NCBI RefSeq assembly: GCF_021129235.1
Contig: NZ_JAJOMA010000015.1
Location: 62,001-126,000 of the forward strand
Origin: Kineosporia mesophila
GTDB taxonomy: Bacteria > Actinomycetota > Actinomycetes > Actinomycetales > Kineosporiaceae
Direction: 5' to 3'
Length of the DNA: 64,000 bases
In this document: in pieces, positions 9,601 to 17,158 of the stretch
Layout of the letters: the number at the start of each line of letters is the position of its first letter
Numbering within the stretch: the first letter of the stretch is position 1
Notes under the pieces: generated by a model
Database searches by the model: none
Told to the model about the DNA's origin: nothing
What the model saw: the letters and a program-made list of their open reading frames with translations, nothing else
Translations under genes and position numbers: made by a program

Positions 9601-10519
9601 CCAGGTGCCTGGCGGCCGTCCCGGTGACGTTGGCGGCCACCTGCTCATAGGCCCGGACCGGGGAGGGCTCAGTGCCCGGTTGCTCCACCAGGACCGGCAG
9701 GCCCGATTCCCGGCCGTATCCACTGTCCGGGACGGAGACGATGGCGGCAGAGCCTTTTTCGGAGACGGGAGGGAGGTCGGAGAAGGCGCGCTCGGTGTCC
9801 TGGGCCTGGCCGGGCTGGGGCGGTCCGAGGTGGCCCAGCCGGATCGGGACCGGCCACACCCGAAGGCCGGGACGGGGACAGAACCGGTCGATCTGATGGG
9901 CGAGGACGGCTGCGTCGCCGGCGTTGCGGCCGAAATTGCGGAAACAGACGATCAGGTCGTCGCACAGCTGCGCCGTCAGCCGGGTGGTGGCCGCCGGCTC
10001 GCCGGTGTCGGAGGAGCTGACGGATGCGATCGGAATGTCGAGGAGGACGACGTCGTACTCGGAACTGCGCAGCTCATGGCGGAGTTTGAGGGCTGCGTCC
10101 GTGGCCGCGCCGCTCCACGGAAGGCTGTTGAGCGGGGTCAGCGGGATCTCGATGACGTGGACCGGGACGGCTTCCACGGTCGGTGGCCGGAACTCGCTCA
10201 CCTGGACGTCGGAGGCCGTGATCGGGGAATGCCCCCCGCAGATCGGCCAGGGAAACAGGATGAGGGCATTGGCCAGGGGACTGCCGACCAGTTCACGCAG
10301 GCGCTCTTCGGGGCTGCCCAGGGTGGCAGTACCTAGTTGCAGGGGTTGGAGATATCCGCTGACCTGGGGAGTCGTGGTCGTGGCCGGCATCAGATCGAGA
10401 ATCAGGACGCGAAGGCCACTGCCGGCCAGGACGACGGCCGTGTTGGCGACGAGACTGGTGCGCCCGGCCCCCGAACTCGGTGATACGGCGCCGATCACCG
10501 AGGCTTCTGTGTGGTCCAT
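6635..10519 (-). CDS. fxsT: FxSxx-COOH system TPR protein FxsT (ParA-like, TIR-like, NB-ARC, TPR)
   Basis: The protein has 1294 residues. Residues 1-200 look like a MinD/ParA ATPase with a deviant P-loop (SSGAGRTS at 15-22; RVLILDLM; VVLLDIP). Residues of about 330-430 (PYVIAHAPHDRDWADWIAQ… ARVLVLWSS) resemble a TIR-type fold. Residues of about 485-720 form an NB-ARC NTPase with Walker A GPEGFGKSE (510-518), Walker B TLLIYDNAD and a sensor strand HVLVTSR. The remainder, from about residue 870, is helical with tetratricopeptide-type repeats (ALGDYERALELD, ALRELGDYPEAARLL). This matches the family named FxSxx-COOH system TPR protein. It starts 18 bp after the stop of the precursor gene fxsA. 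Such STAND proteins usually sense a signal and oligomerise; the signal and output here are unknown. Confidence 0.9.
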   Translation of the reverse strand: MDHTEASVIGAVSPSSGAGRTSLVANTAVVLAGSGLRVLILDLMPATTTTPQVSGYLQPLQLGTATLGSPEERLRELVGSPLANALILFPWPICGGHSPITASDVQVSEFRPPTVEAVPVHVIEIPLTPLNSLPWSGAATDAALKLRHELRSSEYDVVLLDIPIASVSSSDTGEPAATTRLTAQLCDDLIVCFRNFGRNAGDAAVLAHQIDRFCPRPGLRVWPVPIRLGHLGPPQPGQAQDTERAFSDLPPVSEKGSAAIVSVPDSGYGRESGLPVLVEQPGTEPSPVRAYEQVAANVTGTAARHLASIPQTYRDSYRRFIGLDRSGAPEPYVIAHAPHDRDWADWIAQTLAPTQAKIRRVCLDENAPPPAPGARVLVLWSSRLGGSAANRWVQRLSGASGPGRPFVYVLALDGTARAATTLLPRELLAGQIDLAGTSESQARYELFQNLALFGLPEQATTQARFPRPDARVPLLSNLPARNPAFGGRDEALEQIRDRLLSSETVQWIWGPEGFGKSEIVREYAHRFLFDYDTVWWLEASDEAGLRTGLYELATQDQFDLPQGWATTDRVRAALRHITDLNTTGQRTLLIYDNADAPEVVGNLIAAPTATSHVLVTSRVVPHRQIQAEVLEVLPFSTADARIYLRERLRIANEDQVAELADAVGRLPVAVRLLADLIGQQAPLHRKSGETAFQAYQETISWALDELHAALPDPGSQTPATITDAAFALARRSLRDEPLGDLAMALGELCSFLAPEGVPLALLGSRSALEQLEAAAGRPPGSLTSDAGEFHRILWTAQRFGLFEVDWRIRALRMHRALQEALRQSMPPEAVHHRREQALLMLARYAPTEAEGDYPARPESMAELAPHIVPSGALNSDDPDVRRWVRKHLRWLYRNGELYSWRAAAAWGEDVWKRWSDGDFPGSDDITQSFGRNLANIHRALGDYERALELDLVVLRPQISSADKLSREAVLTMRGLGGDYRGQGEFEDAHSEDLTTAGIFTESQGSDHPDTMMADSNLALSARLIGELEGSRRATAVLYARSERVLGPDAVFTIRQVVALAVALRELGDYPEAARLLRLALDQLNRVTSEADLLGVQRQRVVLDARRSLSTHDVAPPDYELQEQFRFLLGESHPSTQACRLNLAYSAFLAQHLPTALELGERALLGLSTSFDHDHPFVHAAQVNVAVLHCAAGLEQQAVQEGEAARRALKTRLSRNHPWVLDATLNQAATLATAGSREEATRLAEKAEQGYEQMFTRRHPRTRLARQNRLTIASADSGRRSLADLFWVDIDIPDV

Positions 10520-10537
10520 CTGGACCCTCCCCCTGGG

Positions 10538-10747
10538 TCAGATCGAGCTGTTGAATGCGACGTAGGAGTCGCGTTGCCCGAGGTCAAGGATACGGGCCAA
10601 TGACGTCTTGAGAGCAGAAAACGGTAGCTCGGCAAGTTCTTCGAGATTGATGTCCCCGAGATCGGGGAGTGGGCCGGGCCAGTCGCCGCCCGAATTTTCC
10701 TGGCCGGCGGCTGCCGAAGAGCCGGCGGCGCTGTCGGGAATGGTCAT
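10538..10747 (-). CDS. fxsA: FxSxx-COOH cyclophane RiPP precursor peptide FxsA
   Basis: The product is 69 residues long and ends exactly in F-N-S-S-I, the F-x-S-x-x-COOH signature of the family. The N-terminal third is a Ser/Ala/Gly-rich leader, followed by a helical region (ELPFSALKTSLARILDLG) that is probably the enzyme recognition part. In this family a radical SAM enzyme links the Phe ring to the side chain of the residue two positions later, here F65 to S67. The radical SAM gene is divergent, 203 bp away, and fxsT lies 18 bp downstream. A 7-codon frame with a strong ribosome binding site overlaps the start codon. The C-terminal signature plus the complete neighbourhood make the call firm; the crosslink position is inferred. 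Confidence 0.92.
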   Translation of the reverse strand: MTIPDSAAGSSAAAGQENSGGDWPGPLPDLGDINLEELAELPFSALKTSLARILDLGQRDSYVAFNSSI

Positions 10748-10767
10748 GATCCGGCACCGGACGACAC
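10744..10767 (-). promoter_or_regulatory. 7-codon upstream frame coupled to the fxsA start
   Basis: Read on the minus strand, GGAGGA (10773-10778) lies 5 bases before a GTG at 10767. That frame runs seven codons and ends in ATGA at 10744-10747, overlapping the fxsA ATG. The fxsA ATG has no good ribosome binding site of its own. Termination-reinitiation from the short frame could therefore set fxsA expression. This is inferred from layout alone. Confidence 0.4.
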
Positions 10768-10880
10768 TGGATTCCTCCGCTCGGGACGCCGCAGACTGAG
10801 GGGGCAGGTGTACGTCCGGCCGGGCGCGAGGGCCGGATGTTCCGTGACGGCCCAGTACATCAGGTCGGCCGGAGGTTCGG

Positions 10881-10901
10881 TATTGATTCAGTATTGATCA
10901 C
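10881..10901. promoter_or_regulatory. tandem TATTGAT repeats in the fxsA/fxsB divergent region
   Basis: TATTGATTCAG is followed directly by TATTGATCACG, an 11-bp tandem repeat in the AT-rich part of the divergent intergenic region (10748-10949). The spacing is one helical turn, as expected for a cooperatively bound regulator. It lies about 50 bp before the fxsB start and could control either direction. Confidence 0.35.
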
Positions 10902-10949
10902 GACGCCATTGTGACCTCAGCGTGGGAAATTCGGAGGTGGAGGGGCTCG

Positions 10950-12068
10950 ATGCTGCGCCAGTACATCGTGAAGGTGCACAGTCGCTGTAATCTGAGATGC
11001 GATTACTGCTATGTCTACGCCAAGAATGACAGTCGCTGGACGACGCGGCCCCCGGTGATGGCGACGGCTACTGTCGACCTTCTGGCCCGGCGGTTGGCCG
11101 AACACGTGAATGGCGAATCATCGTCACCAATTGATGTCATTCTTCATGGTGGTGAACCGCTGCTGATCGGGCGTACCCGTCTGCGTCATCTGGTGCAGAC
11201 GCTGCGATCTGCCGTCGGGACGCTGAACTTCTCCGTGCAGACGAACGGCAGCCTGCTCTCGGCGGCCATGCTCGACGAACTCGACGAGCTGGGGGTCGGG
11301 GTCGGCGTGAGCCTCGACGGGGACGCGGCCGCCCATGACCGGCATCGCCGCACGGGGGGTGGGCACGGCAGTCATCGTCTCGCCGAAGCCGGCCTGGAAC
11401 GGCTGACGGCCGAACGTCACCGCCATCTCTTCCGTGGCCTGCTGTGCACGATCGATCTGGCCAACGAGCCGGTGGCCACCTACGAGGCGCTGCTGCGGTT
11501 CGCGCCGCCGGCCGTGGACTTCCTTCTGCCGCATGCGAACTGGGATCAGCCACCCGACCTGCCCGCCGGCCGTGCCGTGCTCTCCCACGGCGACTGGCTG
11601 ATCGCCGCCTTCGACCGCTGGTACGACGCACCCCGCCAGGAGACGTCCGTGCGGATGTTCGAATCCGTGATCGACGGGCTGTTCGGGCGCCCGTCATCGG
11701 TGCACGGACTGGGCACGGTGGCACCCTCGCTGGTGGTGGTGGAGACCGACGGCGCGATGGAGTGGAACGATTCCCTGGCGAGTGCCTACCACGGCGCCGC
11801 ATCGACCGGCCTGGACCTGGAGCGCCATCGGTTCGCCGAGTTCGAGGCCCTCCCCGATGTTTCCGGCCCGCCGCCGGGATCCAGGGTCCCCACCCCGTGC
11901 CGGTCCTGCCGGGTGCAGCGCGTCTGCGGCGGTGGTCTGCCCGCACATCGTTACGCCGCAGATGGATTCGACCGGCGCTCGGTCTACTGCGCGGACCTGC
12001 TGGCCTTCATCCGGCACGTGCAGACCCGGCTGCGGCACGACCTGGGCGCCCTGACCCGGGCCGGGTGA
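10950..12068 (+). CDS. fxsB: FxsB-family radical SAM/SPASM peptide-crosslinking enzyme
   Basis: The enzyme (372 residues) would form the cyclophane bond in FxsA. The radical SAM motif is RCNLRCDYCYVY with Cys13, Cys17 and Cys20 (CxxxCxxC), followed by the Gly-rich SAM-binding strand ILHGGEPLL. The C-terminus has a SPASM-type Cys cluster (CRSCRVQRVCGGGLPAHRY, then YC) for auxiliary Fe-S binding. The ATG at 10950 is chosen because GGAGG and GAGGGG lie just upstream; GTG 10911 would add 13 unlikely residues. Its stop overlaps the start of the HExxH gene (TGATG), so the pair is translationally coupled. In many relatives the HExxH domain is fused to this enzyme; here it is a separate protein. Confidence 0.93.
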   Translation: MLRQYIVKVHSRCNLRCDYCYVYAKNDSRWTTRPPVMATATVDLLARRLAEHVNGESSSPIDVILHGGEPLLIGRTRLRHLVQTLRSAVGTLNFSVQTNGSLLSAAMLDELDELGVGVGVSLDGDAAAHDRHRRTGGGHGSHRLAEAGLERLTAERHRHLFRGLLCTIDLANEPVATYEALLRFAPPAVDFLLPHANWDQPPDLPAGRAVLSHGDWLIAAFDRWYDAPRQETSVRMFESVIDGLFGRPSSVHGLGTVAPSLVVVETDGAMEWNDSLASAYHGAASTGLDLERHRFAEFEALPDVSGPPPGSRVPTPCRSCRVQRVCGGGLPAHRYAADGFDRRSVYCADLLAFIRHVQTRLRHDLGALTRAG

Positions 12069-13375
12069 TGTCCCACCCCACCCACAGCCTCCCGGCCGGG
12101 ATGCTGGACGAACTGGCTGCGGGGCGCTCCGACCCGGCGGCGATCCAGGTACTGACCCTGGCCCGGCGTAGCAAAGTCCTTCTGGCGCTGCGATTCCTCA
12201 TGGAGCGCAGCGCCGGTCTGGATGCCGGGACCGCCCGGCGCACGGCCGCTGCCTATGCGCTGCTGGCCCAGGTCCAGAGCAGGAACCGGTCGATCGTCGA
12301 CGAACTGCTGGCCTACCCGGCCGTCTCGGCGTGGGTCCTGCGGACCGCGGTGGCGATGGCCACCGGCCCGGCCCGTCCCGACGCCCTCGCCCTGGTCGCC
12401 GCGGCCGCCGCCCACCGGAGCGGTCAGCCCTACGAGATCGAGGTTCCGTTACGCCCGGCCCTCGTGCTTCCCGGGATCGGCCGGTTCACCTCCGCGGACG
12501 CAGCCGGTCTCGGGGTGATCCGCAGATCCTCGGCCGGTGGCGACAGCCGGTTGCGGGGCCCCTCGGGCCGGGAATCGGGACTGACCACCTCACCGGGCTG
12601 GGTGCCGCTGGAACGGATCAGCTGCTCGGCCGGCGGCATCGACCTGCGACTGCTGGTGGACGGTGACGATCTCGGGTCCCCGGACGGATCCCCTCTCACG
12701 CTCGCGCACCCGGGGCCGTCGACGGTGCGGACCTGGGCCGCGGCGCTCGCCCGGGCCTGGGAAACCCTGGTGGACAGGCATCGTGAGGTGGCCCAGGAGG
12801 TCGCGGCGATGTTCGTGGTCCTGACGCCTGTCGAGGCGGGCACCGGAGGGCACTCCAGCGCTACTGCGGTCGACGCTCACGGCGGTCTGCTGATGTCCTC
12901 GCCGGGAACAGCTCTGACCGTCGCCGAGATCTTCGCCCACGAGGTGCAGCACGCCAAACTCGCGCTGATCGTCGACGTGCACCCCTTGCTGCGCCGGCCC
13001 GCCCCGGGCGAGGACGGACCCCGCTTCTACGTGCCCTGGCGGCTCGACCCCCGTCCGCCCATGGGCATGCTGCACGGTGCCTACGCGCATCTGGGGGTCG
13101 CCGAATTCTGGCGCCGCAGGCAAGCACTGGGCAGCCAACGGGAGCGTCAGCGGGCCCAGGTGAACTTTGCCCGATGGCGATCGGCCGTGGCCGAGGTCGT
13201 GGCCCGGCTCCGGGACCACAGCGAACTCACCCCGGTGGGACGACGATTCGTCGAGGGCATGAGCCGCACGGTGAATGAGATGCTGATGGAATCCGTTCCG
13301 GCCACGGCCCAGAAGCAGGCCCGAGCGCTGGCCCAGGCCCACCGGCGAGCCGCGAAGGCGAGGCCCGAAGCGTGA
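12068..13375 (+). CDS. HExxH-motif peptide-modification protein (putative beta-hydroxylase type)
   Basis: This 435-residue protein carries HEVQH at residues 291-295 in a helix (AEIFAHEVQHAKLALIVD). This is the family defined by HExxH in FxSxx-COOH loci, described as 2-oxoglutarate-dependent HExxH-type peptide beta-hydroxylases rather than proteases. The N-terminal 140 residues are helical, followed by a beta-rich part that often leads into the HExxH helix in this family. The ATG at 12068 overlaps the fxsB stop by one base. It is therefore expected to modify the same precursor, FxsA. A metal site built from the two His plus a later acidic or His ligand is likely, but the third ligand is not certain. 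Confidence 0.85.
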   Translation: MSHPTHSLPAGMLDELAAGRSDPAAIQVLTLARRSKVLLALRFLMERSAGLDAGTARRTAAAYALLAQVQSRNRSIVDELLAYPAVSAWVLRTAVAMATGPARPDALALVAAAAAHRSGQPYEIEVPLRPALVLPGIGRFTSADAAGLGVIRRSSAGGDSRLRGPSGRESGLTTSPGWVPLERISCSAGGIDLRLLVDGDDLGSPDGSPLTLAHPGPSTVRTWAAALARAWETLVDRHREVAQEVAAMFVVLTPVEAGTGGHSSATAVDAHGGLLMSSPGTALTVAEIFAHEVQHAKLALIVDVHPLLRRPAPGEDGPRFYVPWRLDPRPPMGMLHGAYAHLGVAEFWRRRQALGSQRERQRAQVNFARWRSAVAEVVARLRDHSELTPVGRRFVEGMSRTVNEMLMESVPATAQKQARALAQAHRRAAKARPEA

Positions 13376-13589
13376 CGGGCGGGACTCCGGGGACTTCGGT
13401 CTGGTCGAGGGCGTGATGACCCACAGCGATCCGCGACAAGTCCTGACTTTGTGCACAGGTTCGGCTACCTTTCAGTGCAGTCCGGCCGGGACACCCGTTC
13501 CCGTCCGGCCGGCGTCCGGGCCGGGCTCATCCGCTCGTGCCGGCCGCCGCTCGCGCAGTGACCTCCGTCCACGTCTTCAAGGAGATTCG

Positions 13590-15827
13590 ATGGTCCGGAA
13601 ACGACTGGCGGCGACGATCGCTCTCGCGCTCGCCGTGCCGCTCACCACCCTGGCGTTACCCGCAGCCGCTGGTGTCGCAGCAACCACGCAGGACAAGCCC
13701 GGTGGCGCCGCTTCCGACATCACCATGGGCAACAAGGCCCCGCGTCTGGTGGACGGGAAGAAGGTCAAGGCCCCCACCAGCTACCAGGCGCCGAGCAAGG
13801 CCAAACTGAAAGCGTCGGCCGCGGCCGAGCCGACTCCGGCCGTCGGCACGGTGCGCCAGTGGGTCGCCTCCGACGACGTCGAGGGCTACTACCGCAAGGA
13901 CTTCACCCTGCGGGGCGTGGGTGACCACATCGAGGTGTGGGTCGCCAACGACCTGGCGTTCCCCGAAGGTGACTGCCGTAACGCGGTCACGGGCAGCACC
14001 ACGGTCACCGACGCGCAGGTGCAGGGCCTGGTCGACGAGTTCGACGACAACATGTACCCGAAGGAGACCGCTGCCTTCAGCACGCCCCCGGACCGGGACG
14101 GCTCGAAGGCCCTGCTGGGGCCGGACGCGAACGGCAACGGCGGCGTCTACACCGGCGGGGGTGAGAAGACCGTCACCCTGGTCGACAACGTCCGCGACGA
14201 CAACTACTACGACTTCCCGGCCGTGCAGACCTACACCGCGGGCTTCTTCTCGTCGTACCTGAACGAGCTGTTCGACCGCAACACGATGACGATCGATGCC
14301 TACGACTGGACGCACCGCACCACCGCCGACCCGGTGGACGCGTCGACCAGTGACCCCTGCACCAGCCGGCCAGCTCGTCCGTGGCTGTACGAGGGCGTTT
14401 TCGGGCACGAGTGGCAGCACCTGCTGCAGTACTACACCGACCCGAACGAGGTGACGTGGGTCAACGAGGGCCTGTCCGACTTCGCCATCGCGCTGGACGG
14501 TTACTCCAACTCCACCGCGACGGTGTTCGAACCCGGCTTCGACAACCACATCATCTCCTACCAGGGCTACAGCACGGTGCCCACGACCTACAACCCGAAC
14601 CCGAGGGACAGCGGTGGGGCGCAGAACTCGCTGAACCTCTGGGGTGAGGACGGCGACAACCCGAACGCGGTGCTGGCCGACTACGGTCAGGCGTACTCGT
14701 TCATGCTGTTCCTCTACGACCGGTACGGCCTGGACTTCATGTCCCAGCTGCACCGTGACGGCGAGCGGCAGGGGCTGGACAGCCTGGCCGCCGAACTCAA
14801 GGCGATCGGGGTCAAGGACGTCTACGGCGTGCTGCACGACTTCCAGTCCTCCACGCTGCTGGACGCCTTCCTGGACGCCTCCAGGAAGTCGAAGATCTCC
14901 GGCATCTCGAAGTCCCGGGTGACCACCAAGAGCCTCGAGGCCTCGGTCAACCTGGAGAACACGCAGTCGTACGCGAAGCCGGGCGCAGCCCCCAACGGCG
15001 CCGACTACGTGGAACTGAAGGGCAAGAACGGCAAGGCCCTGCGGGGCAAGGACCTGAAGTCGCTGACGTTCGCCGGCGCGAAGACCCTCCCGCCGGTCCC
15101 GCTGGCCTGGACCGTCGTGAGCGACGACCCGGACCGGGCCGGTAACCCGGTGCTGTTCTCCGGCAACGAGAACAACACCGACGCCGCCCTGGTCACCAGG
15201 GCGACGGTGCCGGCCGCGGACCCGACCCTGCGGTTCCTGGCCAAGTACGGCGCCGAGGCGACGTACGACTACGGCTACGTCAGCGTCTCCACCGACGGTG
15301 GCAAGACCTACAGCGCACCGATTCCCGGCAACCACACGGTGGCCGACGGTCCGCTCGGCGCGGGCCTGAACGGTACGACGACCGGGTTCGAGTCGGAGGA
15401 GTACGACCTGTCGGCGTACGCCGGTCAGGACATTCTGATCAGCATCCGGTACGTCAGCGACGGTGGCGTCAACGAGGGTGGTCTGCTCGTCGACGACATC
15501 TCCGTCGGTGGCACCGCGATCAGCGACGGTTCCAGCCTCGAGCCGTTCGACTCTCCCACGGAGATCGTGCCGGTCACGGTGAACAACTGGAACGTGCGCC
15601 TGGTCGGCCTGAACGCGAAGAAGCACCGCGCCGTCCAGGTCACCTTCAACGGCAGGTCCAGCATCACGCTCAGCCGCAAGAGCCCGGACCTGAAGAAGCT
15701 CAAGAAGTTCGACCAGGTCGTGGCCATCGTTGCCTACGACGAGCCGACCGAGCAGGTCCAGCAGTACGCGCCGTACACGCTCACCGTGAACGGCACCCTC
15801 CAGCCGGGCGGTAGCGCCCAGAGCTGA
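13590..15827 (+). CDS. secreted M6-like zinc metalloprotease
   Basis: The protein has 745 residues. The ATG at 13590 has AAGGAGA 5 bases upstream and begins a Sec signal peptide (VRKRLAATIALALAVPLTTLALPAAA). The zinc motif HEWQH is at residues 273-277, with the third ligand probably Glu293 in NEGLSDF, as in immune inhibitor A/M6 peptidases. From about residue 560 a beta-sandwich region follows (LRFLAKYGAEATYDYGYVSVS… GLLVDDISV), the MAM/jelly-roll module usual in these enzymes. There is no LPxTG or transmembrane anchor, so it is probably released. It is followed by a strong hairpin terminator and is monocistronic. Low sequence constraint outside the zinc site prevents naming a substrate. Confidence 0.85.
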   Translation: MVRKRLAATIALALAVPLTTLALPAAAGVAATTQDKPGGAASDITMGNKAPRLVDGKKVKAPTSYQAPSKAKLKASAAAEPTPAVGTVRQWVASDDVEGYYRKDFTLRGVGDHIEVWVANDLAFPEGDCRNAVTGSTTVTDAQVQGLVDEFDDNMYPKETAAFSTPPDRDGSKALLGPDANGNGGVYTGGGEKTVTLVDNVRDDNYYDFPAVQTYTAGFFSSYLNELFDRNTMTIDAYDWTHRTTADPVDASTSDPCTSRPARPWLYEGVFGHEWQHLLQYYTDPNEVTWVNEGLSDFAIALDGYSNSTATVFEPGFDNHIISYQGYSTVPTTYNPNPRDSGGAQNSLNLWGEDGDNPNAVLADYGQAYSFMLFLYDRYGLDFMSQLHRDGERQGLDSLAAELKAIGVKDVYGVLHDFQSSTLLDAFLDASRKSKISGISKSRVTTKSLEASVNLENTQSYAKPGAAPNGADYVELKGKNGKALRGKDLKSLTFAGAKTLPPVPLAWTVVSDDPDRAGNPVLFSGNENNTDAALVTRATVPAADPTLRFLAKYGAEATYDYGYVSVSTDGGKTYSAPIPGNHTVADGPLGAGLNGTTTGFESEEYDLSAYAGQDILISIRYVSDGGVNEGGLLVDDISVGGTAISDGSSLEPFDSPTEIVPVTVNNWNVRLVGLNAKKHRAVQVTFNGRSSITLSRKSPDLKKLKKFDQVVAIVAYDEPTEQVQQYAPYTLTVNGTLQPGGSAQS

Positions 15828-15837
15828 TCGGGGAACG

Positions 15838-15870
15838 TGGGTACCCGCCGTCAGTGACGGCGGGTACCCA
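15838..15870. terminator. hairpin terminator after the metalloprotease gene
   Basis: Two perfect 16-base arms (15838-15853 and 15855-15870, TGGGTACCCGCCGTCA and its complement) are separated by a single G, 10 bases after the stop codon. No U-tract follows, as is common for actinomycete terminators. Confidence 0.75.
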
Positions 15871-15875
15871 CTCGT

Positions 15876-16140
15876 TCACCAGGCGGTGAGGATCGCGTCG
15901 GCCGGCTGCGAGAGGAACGGCGAGTGCGAGGTCGCCAGCGTGACGACGTTCGCCGGGGCGACGGAGATCTCGTCGATGTCCTGCACGAAGCGGCGCTGCC
16001 GGGGCCAGTTCGGCCGCCTGCGTGGCCACCACCCCACCCATGCTGGGGGCCACCACGACGCACGGTTCGCCGTTGCCGATCAGGCGCATCTGCCCGATCA
16101 GCGTGGCCGCCGCGGCGGTGGTCGTGAGGCCGGACACGGG
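15876..16140 (-). pseudogene. remnant of an alpha/beta-hydrolase gene
   Basis: Read on the minus strand, one frame encodes a nucleophile-elbow region (NGEPCVVVAPSMGGVVATQAAELAP; the usual G-H-S-x-G is A-P-S-M-G here). Another frame, directly after it, encodes a typical hydrolase C-terminus (RFVQDIDEIS… LATSHSPFLSQPADAILTAW, stop at 15876). The cap domain and the catalytic-Asp region between them are missing. The two pieces are out of frame and the upstream N-terminus is not visible. This is an internally deleted, frameshifted relic. Confidence 0.7.
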
Positions 16141-16338
16141 GAGGGCTCGAATTCCCCGGTGCTGAACGGCCTTGCCCATCGCGCCTGCGGGGACCGGCCG
16201 CGCAGGCCGTGACCGGCCAGGTCGACGTCGGCACCGGTCCACCGCGGACGTCAGCCGGGCGTCAGTGCCGTGAAAGAGAAGCCTCCTGGCGTTGTCCACG
16301 CATCTGTACGGGAACTTCCCCCGAAACGCGAGGACCGC

Positions 16339-16652
16339 ATGAGTACAGCTCCGCCGATATCCGATCGTTCCCGGTCCACGGTGATCCTGGTCGCTGTCTG
16401 CGCCGCCGTCCTGGTGCTGCCGGCATCGCTCACCGGGACGTCGGTCGCGCTTCCGCGGATCAGCACCGAACTGGACGCCGGTCTGGCGTCCCTGCAATGG
16501 ATGATCAACTCTTACGATCTCGCGTTCGCCTGCTTCATGCTGGCCTGCGGATCTCTGGCCGACATCTTCGGCCGGCGGCTGGTGTTCACCGTCGGGGTGG
16601 TGCTGTTCGGGATCTCGGGCCTGGTCAGCGCGCTGACCTCGAACGTCTACGT
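16339..16652 (+). pseudogene. truncated MFS transporter (N-terminal part)
   Basis: An ATG preceded by GCGAGGA starts about 105 residues of a drug:proton antiporter-type MFS protein. TM1 is TVILVAVCAAVLVLPASL, then VALPRISTELDAGLASLQWMINSYDLAFA, and the conserved loop after TM2 is GSLADIFGRR. The homology stops abruptly near 16650 at …SALTSNVYV. The frame then runs meaninglessly over a different gene fragment to a stop at 17088. A 14-TM or 12-TM transporter has lost about three quarters of its length. Confidence 0.75.
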
Positions 16653-17158
16653 GCGTCGCCGACCTCGCCGCCCGCACCCGGCGGCCGGAGTCGGTGATCG
16701 GGCTGCACTTCTTCAACCCCGCGCCGGTCATGCCCCTGGTCGAGATCGTGACCACCGGGTCCACCGGGCAGCCCGCCCTGGCCAGGGCCGTCGCGGTGAC
16801 GGACGCGCTCGGCAAGGACCACGTGCGGTGCGGCGACCGGGCCGGTTTCATCGTGAACCGGCTGCTGGTGCCGTATCTGAACGACGCGCTGGAGACGGTG
16901 GCCCAGGGCTGCCCGCCCGGAGACCTGGATGCGGTGATGACCTCGGCGCACGGTTTCGGAATGGGCCCGTTGCGGCTGGTCGACCTGATCGGGACCGACG
17001 TCGTCCTGGCGATCGCGACGTCACTGCGGGAGGCGTTCGACGAACCCGGCCTGGACCCGTCACCGCTTCTCGTCGCCTGCGTACGTGAGCAGGTGCTCGG
17101 GGCCAAGAACGGCACCTCGGTCCGTGACCTGATCGGAGCGTCCTCGTGGAGCAGCTGA
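16652..17158 (+). pseudogene. truncated 3-hydroxyacyl-CoA dehydrogenase (C-terminal part)
   Basis: The frame enters a hydroxyacyl-CoA dehydrogenase in the middle (VADLAARTRRPESVIGLHFFNP… PLVEIVTT). It keeps the end of the Rossmann domain and much of the C-terminal domain (DRAGFIVNRLLVPYLNDA). The NAD-binding N-terminus with its Gly motif is missing, and the join to the MFS fragment lies near 16650. The fragment ends at 17158. It may still be read from GTG 16694 but cannot be a working enzyme. The junction looks like a deletion that joined two unrelated genes. Confidence 0.72.

Noticed and set aside
7499..10336. 945-codon open frame on the plus strand opposite fxsT
   Set aside because: It is exactly antisense to a well-supported gene and its product is Gly/Arg/Gln/Val-rich nonsense, as expected from GC-biased third positions.
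12068..13375. HExxH protein as a secreted zinc protease
   Set aside because: It has no signal peptide, is coupled to the radical SAM gene and matches the FxSxx-COOH HExxH modification family, so proteolysis is less likely.
13656..15626. 656-codon minus-strand frame opposite the metalloprotease
   Set aside because: Val/Arg/Gly-rich shadow with no domain; the opposite strand has a signal peptide, zinc motif and ribosome site.
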